From Bacteroidales bacterium Bact_07 (GTDB lineage: Bacteria; Bacteroidota; Bacteroidia; Bacteroidales; Tenuifilaceae), in NCBI GenBank assembly GCA_001603415.1, contig LUYY01000009.1, positions 1 to 17,154 on the forward strand: a stretch of 17,154 bases of DNA, read 5' to 3'. Positions within the stretch are counted from its first letter, which is position 1, and each line of letters opens with the position of its first letter. The notes beneath the pieces were generated by a model that saw nothing but the letters and a program-made list of their open reading frames with translations, did no database searches and was not told the DNA's origin. Shown piece after piece: positions 6,375 through 16,100 of this stretch. A program made the translations under genes and the position numbers.

Positions 6375-8492
6375 TTATTCGGGAATATCAATCTTTTGAA
6401 TAGTCATTTCCGATTGCCCTCCATCGGCAGTCATAACAGTAATTCCATAGATATTTGAACCTTTTACCGGTGATGAATCAACAAACTCATTAACCTCGGG
6501 TTTAAGACCTTTGAGCTCAACAAAATCGTAATCATTGGTTTTCCTGTAAAGCACAAACCAGTATCCGGCTGGCTGATTTGCGGTGTATTGCCATTTTAGC
6601 GTTACCGATTTACTTTGTTTGTTATACCGGGCAGTAAACTGCTTAACCGATTCACGTTTACCGGTGTCGTAAGGCCGAGCCGCTATGGTATTGGCCATCT
6701 TGGAAACATTTCCGGAACTATCGACACTTACCAGAGAGTAGTAGTAGGTTGTTTTGGGAACAACCTTCAAATCGACATATTTTCCTAAGCCTGGCTTAAG
6801 GCTGTCTATCACGGTCCACTGCGAATCGTTTTCGGTTCGTCGCAGAACACGTTGTATGGCCACATCGGAACTTGGGCTGCAATACCAATTGAGGGTTACC
6901 GACTTATCGGTAACCGAAAAATCGGAGATAACAGCCGGGGCGGGCGGATTAGAATCGGGACGGCGCAACCTTAGAATGGGCGACTGCTCCGAATACTGAT
7001 AGCGGCTATTAACTGCTGCTACCCGGTAGTATATGTTCCGCGACAGGGTATTGAGCGAAATAGAATCGACAAATACTGTGTCGGGATGAATATTTCCTGA
7101 AACTGCGATGAACTCATGCGAAGGATCGTTTGCCCTGTAAACTCTATATCCAATAATGTTTTTAGAACTAACGGGTTTCCACGATAGGATTACGCGACCA
7201 CTTTTATCGATTTTACCAGTAACATCTTGGGGTGGCATTGGAACTGGCGTTTCGGTAAGGGTAGCCAGAACGGGGAATGAAAATCCCAAATTACCGGCAG
7301 TATCAACAGCAGCTACCATTAAGTAAGCCTCAAATTCATCGCCTAAATCTACTATATATTCCTTTGCGTTTTTGGCAAGGGGCTTTGCTGTTATAAACCG
7401 ATAGTTGTTGTTAGCCGAATTGCTTTGCGACACAACAAAACCCTTTAAATCGGATGGTTGGGATTTGTATTCCCAAGTAAGTTTAATTTTTCCGGGAGCA
7501 ATCTGCTTGGGTTTATTTAGAACGGGTGCTGGTGGCGGGGTAAGATCGCGCGAAAAAGCCTTTATCTCCGATGGGTTACTTAACTCGCCAAATGGTGTTA
7601 TGCCAACTAAGCGGTAAGAATAAACCTTATAGTTGATTGTTGCGGTATCGATATACAGGATATTCTCGGTTGGCTCCTGGCCACCTCCCTGGGCATAAAC
7701 AATGGGAACTTGGTTCCTAAGCTTAAAGCTTTTCCCACCATCGTCGGAACGGTAAAGGTAAAAACCAATAAAATCGGAATTTAGGCTATTGGGCCAAACA
7801 AGTTGAATGGATCCATCGCCACTTCGAAAATCGAAACCGACCGGAGGATCGACACCTTTGCTTGGCAAGGTTTCAACCATAACGTATGCAGTATCGAATG
7901 CCATTTCGCGTGTAGTAGTAGCAACGTAAACCCGGTATATGTATCGCATGTTAACCGACACATCCTTGTCAACATACCTCAGCCCCAATGCATTGGCAGT
8001 AATAGGATCGTTATCGGCTGCAAAAAGGGCAAACGAATATCGATTCGAGAGCTCATCGGCTGCGTTGCGTAAATTGATTAAACTATCCGATTTCAAAGGA
8101 TTAGGCACAAACAGCTTACCATAAAGGGCTTGGGCAGCAATGGCCGAAAATTTATTGTTAGGCCCGGCATACTGCATCCAAGCGTCGAGCGGCATGGGTT
8201 TAATGGGTTGCTGCACTACTGCCTTATACGCTTTTGCGGTAATATCCATGCCGTCTTCCACTGTTAGGCGTTCAACCCGGTAACCCAACGTGTTAGCAAT
8301 TGCCCAACCACCAGCAGCAGTTGGTGCCCAACGTAAAACCACCGAGTCGGAAGTGGCACGGGCTATCAATTTAATTGAAGTATAATTAGAATCCGATTTA
8401 TCAACCTTTTGCCCAAAACTGTTAAAGTGTATAAGCAACATAAGCATTGCCATAACGCCAATTATCCTATATCTATTTTTATTGGTTTTCAT
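6375..8492 (-). CDS. Secreted multidomain fibronectin type III protein
   Basis: A 705-residue protein with an N-terminal signal peptide (basic MKTNKNRYR, hydrophobic core to about residue 24, cleavage near SFGQ at 25-28) and no lipobox cysteine, so it is periplasmic or exported. The rest is a string of Fn3-like beta sandwiches: one at about 36-210, then about 213-315, 316-413, 415-512, 513-612 and 614-705. Each shows the family marks, a Trp early (VTLNWY, VILSWKP, IKLTWEY) and a Tyr late (YYYSLVSVD, IYYRVAAVN). The first unit appears split: strands at SDSVVLRWAP and RYIYRVYVA flank an insertion of roughly 80-100 residues rich in alanine and leucine, probably helical. No enzyme motif or type IX C-terminal domain is visible. 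It is the last gene of the operon, 11 bases after the barrel gene. GGAGG stands only 2 bases before the ATG (8495-8499), unusually close for a ribosome site. Probable role: binding or scaffolding at the cell surface. Confidence 0.85.
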   Translation of the reverse strand: MKTNKNRYRIIGVMAMLMLLIHFNSFGQKVDKSDSNYTSIKLIARATSDSVVLRWAPTAAGGWAIANTLGYRVERLTVEDGMDITAKAYKAVVQQPIKPMPLDAWMQYAGPNNKFSAIAAQALYGKLFVPNPLKSDSLINLRNAADELSNRYSFALFAADNDPITANALGLRYVDKDVSVNMRYIYRVYVATTTREMAFDTAYVMVETLPSKGVDPPVGFDFRSGDGSIQLVWPNSLNSDFIGFYLYRSDDGGKSFKLRNQVPIVYAQGGGQEPTENILYIDTATINYKVYSYRLVGITPFGELSNPSEIKAFSRDLTPPPAPVLNKPKQIAPGKIKLTWEYKSQPSDLKGFVVSQSNSANNNYRFITAKPLAKNAKEYIVDLGDEFEAYLMVAAVDTAGNLGFSFPVLATLTETPVPMPPQDVTGKIDKSGRVILSWKPVSSKNIIGYRVYRANDPSHEFIAVSGNIHPDTVFVDSISLNTLSRNIYYRVAAVNSRYQYSEQSPILRLRRPDSNPPAPAVISDFSVTDKSVTLNWYCSPSSDVAIQRVLRRTENDSQWTVIDSLKPGLGKYVDLKVVPKTTYYYSLVSVDSSGNVSKMANTIAARPYDTGKRESVKQFTARYNKQSKSVTLKWQYTANQPAGYWFVLYRKTNDYDFVELKGLKPEVNEFVDSSPVKGSNIYGITVMTADGGQSEMTIQKIDIPE

Positions 8493-8503
8493 TGCCTCCG
8501 ATT

Positions 8504-10141
8504 TTAGAAGTTGATATTATACTGTAAGTTACCGTATATCTCATTATATTGGTTAATTACACCATATCCCCTATAGCTATTATTGGTGATGAAGAAACTC
8601 AAGCTGCCAAATTTTTTAAGGCTATACGAGGCGTTGATCCTGAATACCAGTTGGGTGCTTTGATCTTTAACCTTAACCCAGTTCACGCCCAAACTGGCCG
8701 ATGCATTCAGTCTATCCTTGAAAAATCGCTTTCCAATAGTTTCGCTCACATGAGCAATTTTAGAGCTATATATGTCCATATCGGTCTTATTGCTTAGTAC
8801 AGTGGTGCTAAACGATAACGAACTTGGCAATGTAAGGATATGGATAAGATTCACCCCGCTCGTTTTCACAGTGTTGAGGTTTTGGGTATAGGCATTCTTG
8901 TCAGTTGAGTTCTGGTAATTTACTGTAAGCATAAGGTTGTTGGTGCCACCAAGGGCATTGAACATTAATCGTGGAGTTAAAGTGTATGAGTCAAAAACAT
9001 TCGATATCCGTAAGGTATCAATTTTATGTCCCGACTCAATTTGGTTTTTACTATATGTACCATCAATGCCAAATATTTTTGTAACCTGATAAGTAGCACT
9101 AACCATACCAGTTAACCTACTTGTGGTAGCCAAACGGTTATCGCGCAGGTTATTATAGCGCACACCCAATCGAGCACGCAGCATAAATTTGTTCTGGAAT
9201 AATCGAATTTTAGGAGAGATGGTGTATTCCAATAAATCGTTTGGCATAAGGGCATAGCCAAGGGTGTTAAAGCCGGGGCCAATCCATCGGGCACCCAGCG
9301 AGACCGACCAATAAGCCGATGGATTAAGATCAAGGCTCAATTTACCTGCCCCATCGATACGCGATGAGGCATTAGGAGTGAAAAGAAACCTTGGAACATT
9401 CACCTTAACGTTATCCAACGCATCGGAATTGAGGTTCGACGAAAAAGCCGATACTGCACCTTCGCCATTTAGGCTAACGTATTTTCCGAGTTTAATACCA
9501 AAATCAATAGAGGTTACCAGATTTTCGGCAGGCATAACCCTGATCGAATCGCTTTTAACCGATGCCGAATCGTCCTTTGCATGGAAAAGGTTAACATTAA
9601 AGTATGATTTGGAAAGATTCCCATAGCCAAGTGATAAAGCGTAGGCATTTTGGCTGTAAACACCCGGCGCGAAGCTAACCTTATCGGGCTCAATAGCTTG
9701 CCTGCTTCGTCCGTAAACCGCTTTGAGCCTGAAATTACCGGGAGTTAGTTCAAAACCTCCTCCCAGCAAACGCAAATCGCCAAATGTTAGGTCGGAAAAA
9801 CGAGTTGAGAAGTAACCCGCATGCAATGTAAGCCAATTCGATACCTTTGGGCTAACACCAAACTGGTTAAACGGTTGCTGAAACCGGGTTTGCCCTGTTG
9901 TAAAGTAAAACTCAAAGGGTAATTCAACCATATCCCAAAGCATAACACTTGCCCTAACAATACCATACTGCATATTGCTTGGCTGGCGGGGATCAATTCC
10001 GCTGGACGAGTAAAAGTTGCTGGTTAGGGTTGCCGAGGCCTTAAAGTCGATTTTGGACTTCTTGGTTTCTTCCTGTGCCTGAACATGGAGAAAACCATTA
10101 ACCAGGCAGGCTATTATACCAACTTGCAGATACCTTTTCAT
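8504..10141 (-). CDS. Outer-membrane beta-barrel protein of unknown function
   Basis: A 545-residue protein with a signal peptide (MKRYLQVGIIACLVNGFLHV, cleavage near QAQ at 21-23) followed by a mature part made of alternating amphipathic strands such as FKASATLTSNFYSS, FNVNLFHAKDD, SLGARWIGPGF and FMLRARLGVRYNN. It ends in NLQYNINF, with the terminal phenylalanine expected of a barrel recognised by the BAM machinery. Strand density fits a barrel of many strands across nearly the whole protein. No TonB box or plug domain is seen, and it is not an evident PorP/SprF homologue. It lies 18 bases after the giant gene and 11 before the Fn3 gene, so it is likely the membrane anchor or export pore for the two flanking secreted proteins. 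GGAG sits 1 base before the ATG. Substrate is unknown. Confidence 0.83.
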   Translation of the reverse strand: MKRYLQVGIIACLVNGFLHVQAQEETKKSKIDFKASATLTSNFYSSSGIDPRQPSNMQYGIVRASVMLWDMVELPFEFYFTTGQTRFQQPFNQFGVSPKVSNWLTLHAGYFSTRFSDLTFGDLRLLGGGFELTPGNFRLKAVYGRSRQAIEPDKVSFAPGVYSQNAYALSLGYGNLSKSYFNVNLFHAKDDSASVKSDSIRVMPAENLVTSIDFGIKLGKYVSLNGEGAVSAFSSNLNSDALDNVKVNVPRFLFTPNASSRIDGAGKLSLDLNPSAYWSVSLGARWIGPGFNTLGYALMPNDLLEYTISPKIRLFQNKFMLRARLGVRYNNLRDNRLATTSRLTGMVSATYQVTKIFGIDGTYSKNQIESGHKIDTLRISNVFDSYTLTPRLMFNALGGTNNLMLTVNYQNSTDKNAYTQNLNTVKTSGVNLIHILTLPSSLSFSTTVLSNKTDMDIYSSKIAHVSETIGKRFFKDRLNASASLGVNWVKVKDQSTQLVFRINASYSLKKFGSLSFFITNNSYRGYGVINQYNEIYGNLQYNINF

Positions 10142-10159
10142 ACTCCGCGGGTTTGTGAT

Positions 10160-13100
10160 TTAGTAAATAAAAGGTTTGCTTATGGTAACAGGCTGTGTAT
10201 CGACACCCCTACAACCAAAGTAGTCGTAGTAAAAATTCAAAGGATAGGTTCCCCTGTACATCCTTTGATAATTCCTACTAACAATGGTGTTTAACCTACT
10301 TCTATTGCTTGCAGTAAGCGATATCAGAGGATTCGAAAGAATTGCAATAGCCCTATTTTTTAGGCTAATAAAATCGGCAGGAACAATAATTCCATGATTG
10401 TAAGTTAGCTTGATATAGGGTGCTGATGACGATTGGAATAGATTCAGATTTTGGGGTTGATTTGAAGTAGAGTAACCACCCGAAACTTGCGTTGCTGCTC
10501 CAGTAGATGATTGTGTTACACCTCCTAATCCGAAGGGTTGTCCAAGATCATTTGCTGAAACAGGCATGCTTGAGTTGAAATCGATATCAACAAAGTTCAG
10601 CGAGGGATCGCTCAAATACTGATTATAGCGAATAGGCCCTTGCCAGTAATTTTTAGTTCGCATCCATTCAATTTCATCGTAAACCATTGGATTGGCAAAT
10701 TGATTATGCCATTGCGAGTTACGCTCCCAAGCGTTTATCTTAACCAAAGGGCCAAACCTGTTTACAGTGCCCGACGAAACCCATGTAATTGGGGTGAAAT
10801 CGAAACGATCGAAACATTCACCCCCTTGATAAGTGGCAGTTAAACGTTCAAAATTCCCATTAGCCTGTACGGTTGTGGAAATATGGTTGAACGAAGCTAA
10901 CTTCTGGTTCAACGTGTTAAACCTACTGGTCTTGAACCAAATAGCATACAACAACCATTCACCCCGCGAAAGATTTGAATTTTGATTGATTGTTCTTCGT
11001 ACAAGGTTTACCTGCGAACCTCCCCTGTTGTAAATATTTGTTTCGTTTACATTCAATGATGAAGGAACACCACCGCTATTTATTAGTTGCTGCCCCAATT
11101 CAAGCATTCGAGCCAAATTCGGATCGTTTGGTATCTCCTTTCTAATGAACTGGATATAGTACGATTTCCCATTCACCAAATTAGGAATATCAAAGAACAA
11201 GGTGTTAGTTGAAGCATTGTAGGTAAGGGGTACATCAACGGGCATTAAAGCTATATCGGTAGGCATGAACCTGGCAACAAATTGTACATCATAATTTTGG
11301 CGCGGTTCAAATAGGTAGTTTTGTCCCGATTTGAGCTGAACCCGGCCGGCACGGCATTCATCCTGCAAGAAGTATTGATGCCCCATTACCGGGTAGCTAT
11401 AGGCAACATTTTGTGCGGTAATATGGTCGGGACGCGACCCCGTTCGGAAGGTTGCTACAACTTGCTGTTTTATAACCTGCCCATTTTGATTAGTAGCCGG
11501 ACGCCACAACCCATTGACAAGTTCTTCGCCATACACTGAAGCCATTACCTTAAAGTTGGTATTTCCTTCGAGCATCTCGAATGGTTTATAGTAGGCTGAA
11601 AATCCTTCGGAATCAATATTTATTCTACCAGGAATTGAATCGTTATTAGCAGCACTTACTATTTTAAACCTATCAATCTTAACCCTGAATTTACGAATAC
11701 GGGTTTGACCGTTGTTGGTCATTTCCTTAACCTCAAAAGGCTCATTTAGCTTGAAATTCAAAGCCAGTTGTGCCTCTGTTGAGACATCCACTCCGTTTTG
11801 TCCTCCAGTAGGACTAATATCGGAAATCAGGTCGATACGCGAGAGCGGATTATCGCCAACCATTTGGCATTCTTCGCCCATGCTGAAACGATAGTTGCAG
11901 TACCCCTTAACGGCACCGCCGAGAATATTGTAATTACCTCCAATTGCCCCTTTCATCCAAGTTGGATTAGGCAATCCCGCCTCGAGCATGGCTGCTGAGT
12001 TCAAGCTAAGAATTTCATAGTCACCACTGGTAAACCATACATCCACATGCATACCGATGGACGCATTAAGGTAGGCATAAACCTGTCCCGTTGCATACCA
12101 GCCGTTGATACCCATTTCGCCACTTCTACCATCGCACGACATGCCATTATACTTAAGCATTGCCATATCGTAACCAGCTTGTGCGGCCACATTACCATAG
12201 AAAATCATGTATTGCTGACGCCCCGTGTTAAACCCAGTGCTTGCTCCTAAAGCTAACCCATTCCCTGTTTCAATCATAGGACTTCGGGTTTGGGTATAAC
12301 CCGGAAAGGCTTGCTGAACCTCAGTTGGTAATGGAGGCGGTGAGGGAAGTTGCTGCCCAACCATCAGGTAGGCATCACTCCTAAGCCAATCGGCAAAGGT
12401 TAAGCGCATGCGATTTTCAGGCTCACCAAACTTCACGTACCATATATCAGGGGCAAAATGCATAACCATTTGACCGGTGCCCGTAAGGGGTTGGTAATTT
12501 ACATTTGCATTGAATACCCCATGTAGGGTTTGTTCTGGAACACTATAGGTAATATCGGCATCGGCGGTTATTTTTGCCTTACTCCTATCGGCAATGCTGC
12601 AAAGCATATACCCGTTCCCTGTTAAAGAAACTGAACCCAAACCACCGCCACTTTGGAACTGAGCCTGTAATGTAAAGTCGCCGTTAAATGTCTCGGCCGA
12701 CGGATGTGTTCCCATAACAACCATAGCCGATAGTCCTAACGATGCGGTATTGTCGGGCACATAGGTAAACCCCGAATTGGTTTTTGATGGATTTTTGCTG
12801 CTATCGGGAGCCGCTGCCTGTTCAGCAAGGTTTGTTGTGCCGGAACGGCGCATCTTGTACCATGCTCCACCACCAAAACCATACAAGGCAAAATTGGTAA
12901 ATACCGGAAGACCAGACGGTAAAATGGTTTTAGCATCAATATACCAGTATCTAAAATTGTTAACCTTTCCAAACTGAGCAGTTGCTGAGGCTGTTATTTT
13001 ATCGACAAAACTTGCAGTAACTGCACCCCTATAACCATCGCCATAGGTGGCATCGGATTGGAAAAGGTTTAACCCACCATGTATTTTAACTGCACCCAAA

Positions 13101-16100
13101 TCGGCGTTTACGCCAATGGAATCGAGCTCAGCCCCATCAAAAATAAAGCGTTGTCGTCCTTGTTCGTTAAGCAGCTTGCTCCAAAAGGTCAGCTTAGTAG
13201 TACCATTCACTGCATTCGATCCTGACTGTAGCCCTATATTCAAGTTAAAGCGAATTCCTGGGCCGAATGCGCCATTGCTAAAACGGGTAACAGAACTTAC
13301 ACCATCAATATTTACCGGAAATCCCGCTAAAGCATGTTGTGGGCTGGCAAAATCCCAACTACCGTTCTCAACATAGGGTTCATAGGTTTTAAACTTAAGC
13401 CCTTCAACCTTAATTCCCTTAAAATCAATTTTCGACAAAATATCGTTAGAACCCTCAAACGACAAGGTCGCATTGAGATTGGCCTCGGCTTTAACATCTT
13501 TTTTATCGTAGGTTACTTTGATTGAGGTTGCGGGGTCAATTTTCATTTTAAGCGGAAGCCACGATATTGGAATATCTCGCTCATAACCATGCTCAGTGTT
13601 TACAACCAGTTCAAGAGTATAGTCTTTACTGATAGTATTATTATCCTGGTTAACGCTTCGGTTAAAAAGTCCGTTATAAACAAATAGCGTGTCGGTGAAT
13701 GATGTTTTAATTCTTCCCCTCATTCGCCAATTGATAGGAGTGTTATTAATCATCTCCGCCCTGAGAGTATCAATACTTCCTCCCCAGCCCCCAAAGTCGC
13801 CATCCAACTGCTGAAAAATATTCTCAGCATAGAGTTTCCCAGTAATACCATTACGGTCAATGATTAGGTTTGAAACCTGTATTTTGGGGTTTGCATCGTC
13901 AAAAGTTTTCAGTTTATCAGGGAGTTTAACCTCGGCGTTCTTGATATAGAAACCTTTCCAGGTATTTGTTTTATCGCCCGTGTAGCCGGTTGGGAATGAA
14001 ATGCTTTCAGGATTTCGGGTGGTAGTAAAATCGAACACCATGCTATTCACCTTAATCTTAAAGCCCGGGAGTTGAGTAAACTCGCAGGAATCCATATTTG
14101 CATTTAGTATCCATCCCCATGAATTTCCGTTCTTTTCAGCCCTTCCGGCAAAGTAGGCTTTAACGTTTTGCAACGAGTCGTCGGGGTTAGCCATTTTTAG
14201 CCAGGTTTTTGGGAACTCCGCCTCTGCCTTCACCTCAATATGATGAAGCCCCTTGCAGTCCCACTTAGCATAGGTACCCGAATCGGTTGGGGTTGGCGAT
14301 TTGAAAAGGAAACTCCAGCTATCGGACGATTGGTAGCCAAAATCGCGAACAAGGTAAAGTTCTGCGCGTTTCATTCCAGCCAAACCGTCCTTATGGAAGC
14401 ATAGGTTCTTTGCACCTAAACCAAATCCAACGTCGGGACCAAGCGAAGGCAAATCGACCCAACTGGCAGCATTTAACACCGCCTGTGTTGGCGTAAATTT
14501 CATGGCAATGATTGCCACCGTGGTTTTATACCCATCGATATCCTTATCGAGGCCAATTGGCAGGGATACAGGATTAGTATTTACAAAACCGCTCACCAAA
14601 CGCCCAAAACTTGATGACCATTCATGAATTGATTTCAATTGATTATCGGCCATGTTAAGCACCTTGCCTTCAAAATCGTCACCTTCGGCCTTTGAGTAAG
14701 GTGCAGCAGGGTCAATTTTGGCGTAAACTTCGCCCTGATACACTTTATTATCGCTATTAACGCGAATGTTTGAAAACTCAATAAGGATAGGTGCCCGTAA
14801 ATAGGGAACTTCAATAGAGCCCTCCCCTGAAAGCGAGGCTGGATTTCCGCTTACGCTTATCAGTTTCATGGTGAAATTCCCAATGGTAATCGTGCTATCT
14901 TTAGCAAGGGTTTGGGTTCCCGGAGTTGTATTTGTTGGAGCCTCAGTAAAGCAATTACCGGAGCAAGGGTTTTCATCCTTGTCGGATGTCTTAATCTGAA
15001 ATACACCCTGATTCGATATAACTGAATCGGCCTTGCACTTGCACCCATCGGCTCTTATTGAATCCTTATTGTAGTTGAGTCGGAAATTCCAGGTATAGTA
15101 TGTATTATCGTCGCCTTTAAATTCTTTGGAATTTGAATCGCCATTCACAAAAGGAATATCCCAGCGGGTATAGCCATTCATATCGGTTGAGAACTCAAAG
15201 ATCTTGCTATTGTCGTTACCTGTAAAACTCTCATCAAAAACAGGCTTTTCTTTCTTGGCATCGGCTATACTTTGCGATTCTGAGGTCATCTTCCAAATCC
15301 TAAGTCTTCCTCCTGTAATATATTTTTTCTTGATGCTTGGTTTAACTGTGACAGCAAATGTTGGCTTGTCATTATTGTTCCATTTACCATTATTGGTGGG
15401 CCTATCTACATTCATCTCAAAACAAGAGATTAAACTATCGGCAACAAGCCTAAAACTTGCAGGCTGTGAAGTAAAGTAAGCATCGTCAATAAGATCTAAA
15501 TACTTTACCCTCCAGTAATACTTACCAGTATCGGCTATTGCATTAACCCTTTGCCTAATCCTCTGGTAAAGTTCAGCACACTCACTACCAGTTGAGTAAT
15601 TGCCGGAAGCAGGAAGCGTAATGGTTGTCTGGTAAACCAATGAATCGAACGACTGCTTTTTGGAAACCTCAAACCTAATTTTTGCACTTGCATTTGTGGT
15701 AGCATAAGCACCATTAAAGTATGGCACATTGAATAGTTCATGGTTTGGATAGTTCAACTGTTGAGGCTTGTCAACATCAAACGAAAGCTCTACCCCTTTG
15801 CTTTTCTCCATCAAGGTATCGGCAGCAGGTTTTAGGTTCTTTGCTTTACCTAAACCAATGGTGAAAGATGTTTCCCTTGAATGCACGGTAGCGGTTTTAC
15901 CGTCGGCGGTAGTAATGGTTGCATCAACCTTCCAGTAATATTTTTTCCCTTGCTTTAATGCTGCCATAAATGGTGCTATAGCACCACTTGAATAGTTGCA
16001 TACAACTATACCGGCTAAATCGGGGGTAATTGGGCTTTCGAACTGGCGCGATGAATAGGTCATAACCTTGGGATAGGTATACATAGTAGTTGAGCCTTCT

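Noticed and set aside
8495..8499. GGAGG as a strong Shine-Dalgarno site for the Fn3 gene
   Set aside because: It ends only 2 bases before the ATG, too close for normal pairing, and Bacteroidota rarely rely on such sites; the similar GGAG 1 base before the barrel ATG suggests chance or a minor role.
13047..13376. 109-codon + strand ORF opposite the giant gene
   Set aside because: It lies wholly antisense to a long ORF of 2308 codons with clear signal peptide and beta-rich protein sequence; its translation has no recognisable features. Other antisense ORFs at 2532-2771, 3038-3307, 3812-4087, 4234-4500, 4510-4776 and 7803-8072 were set aside for the same reason.
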